From JAWXUE01 sp044432925 (lineage in GTDB: Bacteria > Bacillota_I > Bacilli_A > Acholeplasmatales > Anaeroplasmataceae), in contig JAWXUE010000009.1 in NCBI GenBank assembly GCA_044432925.1, positions 1 to 44,721 of the forward strand: 44,721 nt of DNA, written 5' to 3'. Made by a program: the position numbers and the translations under genes. The first letter of the stretch is position 1, and each line of letters opens with the position of its first letter. Of the stretch, positions 1 to 8,171 are shown piece after piece. The notes beneath the pieces are model-generated. The model did not search any database. It worked only from the letters and a program-made list of their open reading frames with translations, and was not told where the DNA came from.

Positions 1-2
1 AT

Positions 3-86
3 GAAGCACTTATTTTATCTAAATATAAAGAAGCTAATGATACTACTATTGATATTATTGATAAATTATTAGAAATTAAAAAATAA
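3..86 (+). CDS. C-terminal end of an unidentified plus-strand gene (partial)
   Basis: An open frame enters from the left edge of the window and ends in TAA after 27 codons. The encoded tail is helical and charged (ends DIIDKLLEIKK). The stop lies inside the left arm of a strong terminator hairpin, which is what a genuine gene end looks like. It is the only plus-strand coding sequence I can support here, and it converges on the minus-strand genes that follow. Too little remains to identify the protein. Confidence 0.55.
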   Translation, partial: EALILSKYKEANDTTIDIIDKLLEIKK

Positions 87-119
87 TCCTTGTTTACTAT
101 AATGTAAGCAAGGATTATT
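82..119. terminator. Bidirectional rho-independent terminator
   Basis: An 11-bp perfect stem (AATAATCCTTG at 82-92 with its complement at 109-119) is extended by a TTTAC/GTAAG inner stem around a TATAAT loop. T-rich sequence follows on the plus strand and a poly-A run precedes it, so it can stop both the plus-strand gene ending at 86 and the minus-strand gene ending at 121. Confidence 0.85.
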
Positions 120-120
120 C

Positions 121-627
121 TTATTTATATATATTAAATTCGTATGTACCTGATTTTCTATTTAGTTTTAATTCTCCATTTAATATTGGTTCTAATTCTT
201 TTCTAATTTGATAAAACATATCTTTTTTTATGGTACCAAATAAATCATTTAATACTTTAAGATTTATATATTTATTATTTATAAGATATATATATATTAT
301 TTCGTATATGTATTTTTTTCTTATTTTAATAGGAATTTTGTTTATATTTAATTTGATTCTTTGTTTACTTATTATATAATAATGAGTTTTCTTATTTTTT
401 TCTTTATAACTTATATGATTGCAATTTAATTTCAATTCTTTTATTAACGTATGAATGTCATGAAGTAGATAATTAAATAATTCTCTATCTGTTCTTTTTC
501 TAATATTAGTATTGTAATGAATTCTTCTTACTACATATTGTTCTATGTAAGAATCAAATTCTATTTCTCGTTTAAGTAATATGTAAGCAAACATTGTTAG
601 TCTAGATTGTTTGTACGTTTCACTCAT
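121..627 (-). CDS. Unknown protein, tandem helix-turn-helix-like, copy 1A
   Basis: This 168-residue protein is basic, rich in Ile, Lys and Tyr, and not a family I recognise. The N-terminal 65 residues (RLTMFAYILL then an R/D-rich helix) resemble the winged-helix start of WYL-type regulators. A second possible helix-turn-helix lies around residues 105-150. It is clearly paralogous to the protein at 1205-1696: both share the TMFxYI start, a central YYI segment and an IYEII/LEII helix. Its start overlaps the end of the upstream gene by 8 nt, so the two are probably translated together. A DNA-binding role is only inferred from the helix pattern; no catalytic motif is visible. Confidence 0.7.
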   Translation of the reverse strand: MSETYKQSRLTMFAYILLKREIEFDSYIEQYVVRRIHYNTNIRKRTDRELFNYLLHDIHTLIKELKLNCNHISYKEKNKKTHYYIISKQRIKLNINKIPIKIRKKYIYEIIYIYLINNKYINLKVLNDLFGTIKKDMFYQIRKELEPILNGELKLNRKSGTYEFNIYK

Positions 628-1138
628 CTATTATATCCTCTAATTCTACTTCTTGTATTAGATGTTCTTGTTTATATTCTGATAAGTTTATATTAAATGA
701 ATCTAGTAATGTTTGTTTTTTATATACTTTGTTATTTGTAGTTACTTTATCTATTTTATTATTAATTAAATCAATATATTCTTTTTCTGATATACCAAGA
801 GCTGATAGATGTTCTTCTAGTTCTGTATCAGATAATTGTAATGTTAGTATTATTAGTATTTGTTCTGCTATTTCATTTGATATTGTTTTCGTTATTGTTT
901 CATTTAAGAATAGTACTTTTATTGGAGATGTTATATAAAAGAAATATTCATCTTCAAATCCTTCATATTTAGTTAATTCATAAGGATCATCTGTAATTGA
1001 ACCTAAATCTGAATTGTACTCTGATATAGCTATGTATAAGTTTTGATTCGGTTTTTGATTCGGTTTAAGATATTTACATCTTAATAATAGTAATTCTTTT
1101 ATTGAGTTATTTTCTTCTTGTAGAATTTTATGTATCAT
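620..1138 (-). CDS. Unknown acidic protein, copy 1B of duplicated pair
   Basis: A 172-residue acidic protein with no signal peptide, membrane segment or recognised domain. It shares the N-terminal motif EENNSIKE and an overall layout (LYIAIS, then EYFFY, then a helical LEEHLSALGISEKEYIDL block) with the protein at 1689-2210, so the two are paralogues. The LSALGISEKEY block looks like a small helix-turn-helix or helical bundle. It is the first gene of its cassette and overlaps the next by 8 nt. Its ribosome binding site is buried in an 8-bp hairpin directly before the ATG, which suggests control at the level of translation. Function unknown. Confidence 0.7.
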   Translation of the reverse strand: MIHKILQEENNSIKELLLLRCKYLKPNQKPNQNLYIAISEYNSDLGSITDDPYELTKYEGFEDEYFFYITSPIKVLFLNETITKTISNEIAEQILIILTLQLSDTELEEHLSALGISEKEYIDLINNKIDKVTTNNKVYKKQTLLDSFNINLSEYKQEHLIQEVELEDIIDE

Positions 1139-1139
1139 G

Positions 1140-1168
1140 TTACCACCTAATTAACCTTTCGGTGGTAA
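1140..1168 (-). promoter_or_regulatory. Hairpin sequestering the ribosome binding site of copy 1B
   Basis: On the minus strand TTACCACC (1168-1161) pairs perfectly over 8 bp with GGTGGTAA (1147-1140). The second arm is the Shine-Dalgarno region, one base before the ATG at 1138. In the folded form the start site would be hidden. The paralogous pair upstream has an ordinary exposed AGGAG site instead. Confidence 0.5.
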
Positions 1169-1204
1169 TTGTATAAGTATCGATGACCCTATTAATGGAC
1201 TTTT

Positions 1205-1696
1205 TTAGTAATCTAATAGGATGTATATATTATTTTGTTTTATTATTTCTCCACGTATTATTTGTTTTAATTGAATTATTGAGTTATATGTATCTCGTTT
1301 ATTATAATTAAATAATCTTTTAAATGTACATGGACTTAATGGTTTATTTGTATATAGATAAAGGAATATGATTTCTAATCTATATTCCTTTCGTTGTTTC
1401 AATGTTAATTTTTTTGTGTCAAATGTAATTCTACCATTATATATATAATAATAGGTTAATAATTTATACTCATCTACATATGTATATCTACAATTAATGT
1501 TTAAAAGATTTATTATTTTATTAATTTGATTTAATCTAGTACTAAATATAATTTTATCAGATTTTATGTTAGTTGAATTATATGATCTTCTTTTTATTGG
1601 ATAGTTTGATATGAACTCATTATATTCAATTTGTTTTTCGTAGATTATGTATTGAAACATAGTGAATCTTTGTTGTAGATATGTTTCTTTATTCAT
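1205..1696 (-). CDS. Unknown protein, tandem helix-turn-helix-like, copy 2A
   Basis: A 163-residue basic protein, paralogous to the one at 121-627 (same length, TMFQYIIYEKQIEY near the start, LLTYYYIY centrally, RLEIIFLYL helix near residue 110). I do not recognise the family. The alternation of short helices and the conserved arginine-rich N-terminal segment would fit two small winged-helix domains. Its start overlaps the end of the 1689-2210 gene by 8 nt, exactly as in the first cassette, so the two-gene unit was duplicated as a block and the pair probably works together. Confidence 0.7.
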   Translation of the reverse strand: MNKETYLQQRFTMFQYIIYEKQIEYNEFISNYPIKRRSYNSTNIKSDKIIFSTRLNQINKIINLLNINCRYTYVDEYKLLTYYYIYNGRITFDTKKLTLKQRKEYRLEIIFLYLYTNKPLSPCTFKRLFNYNKRDTYNSIIQLKQIIRGEIIKQNNIYILLDY

Positions 1697-2210
1697 AAGG
1701 TATTTCCTCTAGTTTAACAGGTGTAATCAAATCTGTATCTAAGTATTCATCTAATGTTTTCTTGTTGTTAAATTTGAGTGTTTGTAATATTTGAGTTCTA
1801 TTGTATGATTTGTATAATCCTTTAACTGTTGATTTCTTATAATCTAATAAATCGTTATATTCTTGTAGTGTTAGTCCTAAAAAATCTAAGAATTCATCTA
1901 GTTCTATATTATTAATATAAAGAAGTATTAATATAGCTATTTTGTACAAATGTTTTTTTATTATTTTTTTATTTGAGATTTCTGTAAACAATTTTATTTC
2001 AAAATGCGTTGTTTGATAAAACAAATATTCACTTTGGTATTTTTCACATTTAATAAAGTTGTCATATGAATACCCAATAGCTGATAAATCATGATTCTTT
2101 TTTGATATAGCAAAGTATAATATTTTAGTATTACTATAATTATTATTTGCGTACGCTAGTATAGCTTCTTTTATGGAATTATTTTCCTCATTCAATATTT
2201 CTTCAATCAT
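1689..2210 (-). CDS. Unknown acidic protein, copy 2B of duplicated pair
   Basis: A 173-residue protein, paralogous to the one at 620-1138 through the EENNSIKE N-terminus, the YFAIS strand, a YLFYQT segment and an ELDEFLDFLGLTLQEYNDLL helical block. No membrane segment or catalytic motif is seen. The start is supported by an AGGAG site 7 nt before the ATG. It heads the second cassette. A TATAAT box (2359-2364, minus) and tandem TGTCG boxes in the 326-base upstream gap probably control it. Function unknown. Confidence 0.7.
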   Translation of the reverse strand: MIEEILNEENNSIKEAILAYANNNYSNTKILYFAISKKNHDLSAIGYSYDNFIKCEKYQSEYLFYQTTHFEIKLFTEISNKKIIKKHLYKIAILILLYINNIELDEFLDFLGLTLQEYNDLLDYKKSTVKGLYKSYNRTQILQTLKFNNKKTLDEYLDTDLITPVKLEEIPYE

Positions 2211-2473
2211 TTAATTTCTCCTATAATCAATTATTTTAGAAAATAAAGGTGCATTCCTCTATAATCTTTTTATTGAGTTATATGTATTTAGTATTGTTTG
2301 AGAAAAATGACTAAAAAATTGTTTATTTGTAATTATATGTAGTTATTTGTTAATTAGGATTATAACATAAATAATGGCTTACGTTTGTCGTTTTTTGTCG
2401 AATAAAATTAAATATTTTCTATTTAATTTTTAAAATTTGATTATGTAAATTAATTGTAAATTTAATCTTATAT
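2211..2473 (-). promoter_or_regulatory. Upstream control region with TATAAT and tandem TGTCG boxes
   Basis: This non-coding stretch carries a minus-strand -10 box TATAAT at 2364-2359. Just upstream are two boxes, TGTCGTT (2386-2392) and TGTCGAA (2396-2402), exactly 10 bp apart and overlapping the expected -35 position. The -35 itself is poor, as expected for an activated or repressed promoter. I see no gene in the gap. Confidence 0.4.
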
Positions 2474-2504
2474 AAATAAAAACAGTACAAATAAATGTAC
2501 TGTT
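2474..2504 (-). terminator. Terminator of the dnd operon
   Basis: On the minus strand AACAGTACA and TGTACTGTT form a perfect 9-bp stem with a 6-nt loop, followed by TTTATTT. It lies 33 bases beyond the stop of the last gene of the dnd operon. Confidence 0.85.
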
Positions 2505-2536
2505 AAAATTTAATCTTTAATGATTCTAAGTTATAT

Positions 2537-3133
2537 TTATTTACCAAATCTAATTTTATAATTTTTACGAAGATTTGATTCAACAGTTGTGTTTTTTAGA
2601 AGATTTGTCTCAATTCTATTATGATGATAATGCTCTAATTTACCTACTAATGGTGGTCTAAGTCCAATATAGAGAGCACCAGTCCCACTCAATTCACTCA
2701 AATTATGTTGAGTCTTTCTAGCTTTAATATCACCTTTACCAATGTATATGATTTCCCCTTTTTTTAGTATAATAGGTTTATTCCAAAATTTTTCATTGTT
2801 TTCGATATTCAATTTTGAGGCAGTTGAGTTAAAAAAAGTAAATTCATTATTCTTATCATATGAGAAAGGGATAGTATTCTTTATCAACTCGTAAACTGTA
2901 GTTCTTATTTCCTCTTTACAAATCCAAAAATATAATCCCTTTTTTAAAATTGAATCGTCTGTAGTTTTTGTAAATAAATATTTATCTCCATCTATTGTTA
3001 CAAGTTTTATTTTTGATGGTAATGAGGGCTTACGTTTATATATATTACCTGTTAACTCGTTAGTATAATATTCTAATTTAACATTTGTAGTAATAAATCC
3101 CCTAATATTATGGAAGTCTTTGTATTCAAACAT
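2537..3133 (-). CDS. GIY-YIG-like nuclease appended to the dnd operon
   Basis: A 198-residue protein. Residues 66-70 (GLYFW) and 130-134 (YIGKG) match the two halves of a GIY-YIG motif, separated by about 60 residues. They are followed by R139 and H143 and by candidate catalytic glutamates at 175 or 185. A long insertion between the halves is also seen, as far as I recall, in Eco29kI-like GIY-YIG restriction enzymes. The first 60 residues form a separate N-terminal part that I do not recognise. The gene starts 13 nt after dndA with its own AAGGAG site and precedes the operon terminator, so it is co-transcribed with the sulfur-modification genes. I infer a DNA-cleaving role in the same defence system. 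The assignment rests on motif reading alone. Confidence 0.55.
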   Translation of the reverse strand: MFEYKDFHNIRGFITTNVKLEYYTNELTGNIYKRKPSLPSKIKLVTIDGDKYLFTKTTDDSILKKGLYFWICKEEIRTTVYELIKNTIPFSYDKNNEFTFFNSTASKLNIENNEKFWNKPIILKKGEIIYIGKGDIKARKTQHNLSELSGTGALYIGLRPPLVGKLEHYHHNRIETNLLKNTTVESNLRKNYKIRFGK

Positions 3134-3146
3134 ATAACATTACTCC

Positions 3147-4262
3147 TTATAGTTTTTTGATTTCATCTAATTCGTGGAAAGATTGCGTACAACTTAAAGA
3201 AAATCTTACACTTTCTTTTATTTCATTTGAATTAAGTCCCATTGATGACAAAACATGTGAAGTTGATAAATTACTACAAGCACTTCCAGTTGAAGCTCCT
3301 ATTAACGGAGCAATTGTTTTCAACAATACTTCATTATTAATACCTAGGAACCTCACATTCATAATACCTTTGATTCTATTATCGAAATCATTATTAAAGA
3401 TAACTTTATCTTTGAACTTTTCTTTAAGCATCTTAATTAAATTCGAATCTAATTGTTCTAACTTAAGTAGTGATTCTTCTAATTCGTTCTCTACTAATTC
3501 AGATGCTTTCCCAATCCCAACAATTCCAGGTACATTTGCTGTGCCATTTCTAAATTTAGATTCTCCTCCACCATGAATTAATGGTTCGAAATGATCAAAG
3601 TATTCTGAATAAGAGTCTTTTACAATTAGTACACCTATACCTTTAGGACCGTGTATTTTATGTCCTGAGAATGTTAATGCATTTAAACCAACTATTTCAT
3701 TAAAAGAAAATTTAAGTTTCCCTACAGCTTGAGTTGCATCTGTATGAAAAAATATTTTTTTATCTTTACATACTTGTCCTATTTCATTAATAGGTAAAAT
3801 ACTTCCTACTTCATTATTAACATACATTACAGTTGTTAATATTGTCTCTTTAGTAATTGCCTTTTTAAAGTCATTAATATCAATATTACCTTCGTTATTA
3901 GCTGGTAAATAAGTTACATTAAATCCTTCTTTTTCTAAGAATTTACAAGAATCAAGCACAGAAGAATGTTCAATTGATGTAGTAATAATATGATTACCTT
4001 TATTTTTTAACATTCTAGCTATACATTTAATTATTGTGTTATTTCCTTCAGTTGCTCCACTATTAAATATTACATCATCTATATTACATTTAATTAAGTT
4101 AGAAACACGCTCTTTAGCTAAATTAACAGCTTTAGTTGCATTAACAGCTAAATCGTAAAACTTCGAATTGGGATTACCATATTCTTCAGTAAAGTATTTA
4201 AGCATTTCATCTAATACTTCTTGTCTAACTTGAGTAGTTGCTGCATTATCTAAATACAACAT
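3147..4262 (-). CDS. dndA: Cysteine desulfurase DndA (NifS/IscS family)
   Basis: A 371-residue PLP enzyme that takes sulfur from cysteine and hands it on for DNA phosphorothioation. Visible landmarks: N-terminal LDNAATT, H99 (EHSS), D175 (HTDATQ), the PLP-binding K202 in FSGHKIHG, the GGGQ-type loop as GGGESKFRNGT, and the persulfide cysteine C329 in GSACS. Full length for the family. Its ATG overlaps the stop of dndE (TAATG). It lies at the end of the dndBCDE block rather than at its head or elsewhere in the genome, so this operon appears self-sufficient for sulfur supply. An iron-sulfur-cluster or tRNA-thiolation desulfurase is possible from sequence alone, but the operon context argues for DndA. 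Confidence 0.93.
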   Translation of the reverse strand: MLYLDNAATTQVRQEVLDEMLKYFTEEYGNPNSKFYDLAVNATKAVNLAKERVSNLIKCNIDDVIFNSGATEGNNTIIKCIARMLKNKGNHIITTSIEHSSVLDSCKFLEKEGFNVTYLPANNEGNIDINDFKKAITKETILTTVMYVNNEVGSILPINEIGQVCKDKKIFFHTDATQAVGKLKFSFNEIVGLNALTFSGHKIHGPKGIGVLIVKDSYSEYFDHFEPLIHGGGESKFRNGTANVPGIVGIGKASELVENELEESLLKLEQLDSNLIKMLKEKFKDKVIFNNDFDNRIKGIMNVRFLGINNEVLLKTIAPLIGASTGSACSNLSTSHVLSSMGLNSNEIKESVRFSLSCTQSFHELDEIKKL

Positions 4263-4666
4263 TAGATTTCACATCCTTTTAAAACTTTTTTTAAAAACTT
4301 ATCTTTACTATTACAATATCTTATTTCAGAGTTTAACAATGTTATCCCTCTTTCAATATGAGCATTAATTAAATCAGGAAAAAAAGCAGAATCATCTAAA
4401 TTTTCTTTCAGATGTTGTTGACACATTATTTTATAAATTAAATCATCATCACCTAAAAGTGTGTGTCTCATATAATCTAGTCCATCTTGATTTTTACTAT
4501 CATAACAGATACCCTTTTCATTATATTTTCTAGGATCTCCATCTTGATTTAAAGAAAATGCTATTGCTAGTCTAATTACAGCAGCTTTAGTTGAAACTTG
4601 TAATGTACTTTGAATAGAGACTAATAAAGTTTCTATTTCATTTGTTGTTTTTAAACGTAAATTCAT
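4262..4666 (-). CDS. dndE: DNA sulfur modification protein DndE
   Basis: A 134-residue protein matching the small DndE family in size, position and features: an N-terminal helical segment LRLKTTNEIETLLVS, a TKAAVIRLAIAFSLN ribbon-helix-helix-like stretch near residues 27-41, and a C-terminal HIERGITLLNSE helix. DndE is known as a nicked-DNA-binding or condensing component of the phosphorothioation machinery. The start codon overlaps the dndD stop (TAATG) and its GGAGGAG site lies within the last codons of dndD. The stop in turn overlaps the dndA start, so translation is coupled on both sides. Confidence 0.9.
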   Translation of the reverse strand: MNLRLKTTNEIETLLVSIQSTLQVSTKAAVIRLAIAFSLNQDGDPRKYNEKGICYDSKNQDGLDYMRHTLLGDDDLIYKIMCQQHLKENLDDSAFFPDLINAHIERGITLLNSEIRYCNSKDKFLKKVLKGCEI

Positions 4667-6570
4667 TATTTATCTCCTCCAAAGTACCCATTTGTTATTT
4701 CACTATTTTTAGTATTATCATTATAGATAATTGTATATTCTTTTGCTATATTTGTTTTTATACAGCCATAGCACTCTTCTATAATTTCTGAATTTGTAGA
4801 TAATATCACTACTTGTTTACCTATTGTTTTAACAATATATTCCATAAAGTTTTTTCTATTATCCTTATCTAATCTAGCAACTGGTGTATCAAAAATAAAC
4901 ATTTCATTTCTATTTGACACTTTAAAGAAAGACCAAATTATTGAACTAATAAGTAATTGCTTTTCTCCAGCTGATAACATTGTAAATTTAATAATATTTT
5001 TATTTTTATCTTTCAATTCAATTTTAAAATTACTATCAATTTTTATTTCTTTTATATAATCTTTTTTTCTAATTGCTTGATTAAAAATCTTTTTACACTC
5101 ATCACTAACAAGTTTTAATTTCATGATTTGTTTAGCATTAATATACTTCTCATTAATCTCTAAAAATCTCGTAGCTAAAGCAAATCCATTTTCTTTTGTA
5201 TTGTTTTTCTTAACTAGATTTCTTTGATTTTCTAATTGATTAAATTTGATGTTTAATTCTTTTGTTAAATCATCTATCTTTCTAACAATATCAAATAATT
5301 GATCATCTATAACTTTGATTTGTAATTGAATTTTTTGTATTTCTTCATATAAATCCTTTAAGTATTCTACTTGTTCGTTTTTTAATAATACATCTTTAAA
5401 ATCAGTAGAAAATTCTTTGAAATCACTTTTTTTATTTATATTATTAATTGCATCAGTTAGAGATAGTGCAACTTGTCCAGTTCTAGTAACTAGTTTATCG
5501 CAATAATCATCTGTAACATTATGAATTATTTTATTGCCATTAATAAATGATTGTAATTTTTTATTTAAATCTGTATCTTTAACTCCTAAAAACCTTTCAA
5601 TTACTTTTAAGTTTTCATAAAGTAAAATTGGTTTTTCATCTCTTATTTGTTGATGAGCTTCTATTAATAATTTTTTACATAATGCTAAAGATAAATCATT
5701 TTCTATAAAATATTTTATAGATTTTTGAATACTTTCATTTTGATTTGAAATTTCAGTAAATCTACTCTTTAGTTCTTTTTGTTTTTCCCTATCTATACCA
5801 CCACGATTAAAGAATTGTAATTCTAAATCGATTTGTTTCACTGATAAAGAATTTTTCATTTCAAATAAATCAGTTTTACTTTTTTCTAATGTTTGTATAT
5901 TACTTTTTAAATCATTAACTTCTCTTGTTAAGTTTATTGTTTCCGTAGTATTATTATCTAACTTCTTCTCTTTTAAATTAGTTATCAAATAAGATGAGAC
6001 ATCCTTATTGATTTCATTAAGCATATTTATACTAAATATTGAGGAAAATGTATTTTTAATAAATTCTGATAATTCTTGATCATTACTAATTGATGAAATG
6101 AATTCACCATCATATATAAAACTATCTATTAGTTCAGGAGATGATATATATCTCAGTCTATCAAGAAAAATGATTTTCTCATCATTGTTAAGTAATGTAT
6201 CATTCTTCTTAATGCTTACATTTTCTTCTAAACTTTTTGTTGTTTTTTTCCATGATCTTATGATAATGTAATCATCCACACTGTATCCATCTAAAACTGA
6301 TATACAAATCTCTATTGAAAAATTTGTATCTTTAGTAAAAATATTTAATAACGATTCTATTCTTTTATAATATACTGATGTATCAGTTTTTAAACCTAGT
6401 GAAAATGAACCAAATAAACCATATTTAATTGAGTTTAATAAGGTAGTTTTACCAGTTCCATTTTTACCACCTATAAGAATAATATTATTTGTATCAGTGG
6501 TTTGAAAATTATAAGTATTTGAACCTAAATAAGGACCAATATTAGTTAATGTAATATAATTAATTTTCAT
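4666..6570 (-). CDS. dndD: DNA sulfur modification ATPase DndD (SMC/RecF-like)
   Basis: A 634-residue ABC/SMC-type ATPase. Near the N-terminus is the Walker A GGKNGTGKT, in the middle a long coiled coil, and near the C-terminus the signature LSAGEKQLL and the Walker B FIFDTPVARLD. This is the standard DndD layout. DndD is thought to provide ATP-driven DNA structural change during sulfur insertion. I chose the ATG at 6570 (MKINYI) rather than a GTG four codons earlier, because the GGGGAAG Shine-Dalgarno sequence lies between them. The gene overlaps dndC by 11 nt and the dndE start. A second, more distant SMC-like ATPase is encoded at 9836-11818. Confidence 0.92.
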   Translation of the reverse strand: MKINYITLTNIGPYLGSNTYNFQTTDTNNIILIGGKNGTGKTTLLNSIKYGLFGSFSLGLKTDTSVYYKRIESLLNIFTKDTNFSIEICISVLDGYSVDDYIIIRSWKKTTKSLEENVSIKKNDTLLNNDEKIIFLDRLRYISSPELIDSFIYDGEFISSISNDQELSEFIKNTFSSIFSINMLNEINKDVSSYLITNLKEKKLDNNTTETINLTREVNDLKSNIQTLEKSKTDLFEMKNSLSVKQIDLELQFFNRGGIDREKQKELKSRFTEISNQNESIQKSIKYFIENDLSLALCKKLLIEAHQQIRDEKPILLYENLKVIERFLGVKDTDLNKKLQSFINGNKIIHNVTDDYCDKLVTRTGQVALSLTDAINNINKKSDFKEFSTDFKDVLLKNEQVEYLKDLYEEIQKIQLQIKVIDDQLFDIVRKIDDLTKELNIKFNQLENQRNLVKKNNTKENGFALATRFLEINEKYINAKQIMKLKLVSDECKKIFNQAIRKKDYIKEIKIDSNFKIELKDKNKNIIKFTMLSAGEKQLLISSIIWSFFKVSNRNEMFIFDTPVARLDKDNRKNFMEYIVKTIGKQVVILSTNSEIIEECYGCIKTNIAKEYTIIYNDNTKNSEITNGYFGGDK

Positions 6571-8170
6571 CTTCTTCCCCACTTTCTACTAGTAAAAATT
6601 CTTTATTAAAGATTTTTTTAACTTCTTTTAGACTGTCTGTTCTATTTTTATACCCAGCATATGTTTTAGCATTATCTAAAAGTTGTAAAAATGTATCTAC
6701 ATCAAATCTTTCTTTTTTACAAATATCTTTTATTAACTTAATATCTTCTTCTGATAATAATGTAAAATCATCATCTTGTAAGTCTTTATTATCTGCATAT
6801 ACTTTATTATAAATTTCTTTAGCTGAATCGTTATAATCTCCATGCTTAGTCCAAATTTTTCTTATTTCATTTATTTCTTCTAATGTTATTAACTTGCCTC
6901 TATTTAATTCTTTTTCAAGAATTAAAAGTTTTTCTAACATTAATTTTCTAGACTGTAGAGTAAATGGTCCTGGTGCTAATTGAGCAAATTCTCCATCAAA
7001 TTGTTGAATTATAATTCTAGGATTATTACCATTAGTTAAATTAATATTATTTTCTGCAATGTATTTTCTAGCTTGATCTTCTGATGATATACCAGTAAAT
7101 ACTTGCCATATTTCATTATTATTATCAATCCATTTTTTCTTTTCTAACTTAATATCAATTTGCCCTTTTAATCCTTTAGCAACTATTCTTAAATGATTTT
7201 CTGACATTGTTTTTATTTTAGAAAAATATATTGTACCATTAGTTCTTCTTTTCATTCTCATATCATTGTTATCTCTTATCTCATAAATCCAATTACGATA
7301 CTCTAACAATTTTCCTAACCAGTGATGACCTGATTTAATGAAACCAGTTAATGATTTATCTTCTTTTACTACAGTACACATCCAACAACCAAATCTACTA
7401 TTACCACAGTTGTTTTGTTGTTTTGCTGCATCATCCATAATCAAAGGGCATTCTTCTCCAGTAGTTGATTCATTATAAAGTTTAAATAATTCATTATTAT
7501 CAGAACCCCATGGAGATTTATTTGTTAACAGGTAATTCCATACATCATCTGTTGTAAATGCTCTAATAGGAGCAAATACATAAGCATTTGGCATAGTAGT
7601 ATGTACCATTAATTTCTTTCCTTCAATAGTATGACTTTCTAGTACTCTATCCCTAGAATTACTTTCACCTGTTCTAACACCTAAAATCATTACAACTTCA
7701 CCAAACTCATCTACTAATGATTTAATAAATTGATTAGCTGGATCTATCTTTAATCTATCAGTACACCATCTAAATGTTTGATTAGGTGCAGGATATCCTT
7801 TACCGATCATATTAACAAAAAATGTATTAGAATATTTAGGTTGAATAATATGAGCTGAAATTGGTAAATTTAGTTTTTTTGATAAAAGATTTAACTTATC
7901 GATTGAATCATGAATAGTATTAATAATCATAGGATTTTCAACCATTGTATTAGATGAAATAATATATATTTTTTTATTTAATTTTATTCCTTTTTCACTC
8001 ATATCAATTAATGTATCAATTATTAATTGTGTTGTAGCAGTCGAATCTTTTCCACCACTATATCCAATAACCCAAGGCAAATCATTTAATTGATAAACTT
8101 CTTCGATTAAGTTTTTAGAATCTTGTATTACATCTTTTTGATTTAATAAATTTGATAATAAACCAGACAT
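6560..8170 (-). CDS. dndC: Phosphorothioation protein DndC (PAPS-reductase-like)
   Basis: A 536-residue member of the adenine nucleotide alpha-hydrolase superfamily. The PP-loop SGGKDST is at residues 38-44. A FRWCTDRLK motif gives C136, and C241, C255, C262 and C265 (CGNSRFGCWMC region) are well placed to hold the 4Fe-4S cluster known in DndC. DndC binds ATP and is believed to activate the DNA backbone for sulfur transfer from DndA. The ATG follows a perfect AGGAGG site and lies 1 nt after the dndB stop. The C-terminal third is helical and charged, as usual in this family. Confidence 0.94.
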   Translation of the reverse strand: MSGLLSNLLNQKDVIQDSKNLIEEVYQLNDLPWVIGYSGGKDSTATTQLIIDTLIDMSEKGIKLNKKIYIISSNTMVENPMIINTIHDSIDKLNLLSKKLNLPISAHIIQPKYSNTFFVNMIGKGYPAPNQTFRWCTDRLKIDPANQFIKSLVDEFGEVVMILGVRTGESNSRDRVLESHTIEGKKLMVHTTMPNAYVFAPIRAFTTDDVWNYLLTNKSPWGSDNNELFKLYNESTTGEECPLIMDDAAKQQNNCGNSRFGCWMCTVVKEDKSLTGFIKSGHHWLGKLLEYRNWIYEIRDNNDMRMKRRTNGTIYFSKIKTMSENHLRIVAKGLKGQIDIKLEKKKWIDNNNEIWQVFTGISSEDQARKYIAENNINLTNGNNPRIIIQQFDGEFAQLAPGPFTLQSRKLMLEKLLILEKELNRGKLITLEEINEIRKIWTKHGDYNDSAKEIYNKVYADNKDLQDDDFTLLSEEDIKLIKDICKKERFDVDTFLQLLDNAKTYAGYKNRTDSLKEVKKIFNKEFLLVESGEEDEN

Positions 8171-8171
8171 A

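Noticed and set aside
729..938. Plus-strand frames inside minus-strand genes, for example 729-938, 3157-3576 and 43099-43377
   Set aside because: They lie wholly within convincing genes on the other strand, have no ribosome sites and encode serine- or leucine-rich sequence typical of antisense shadows.
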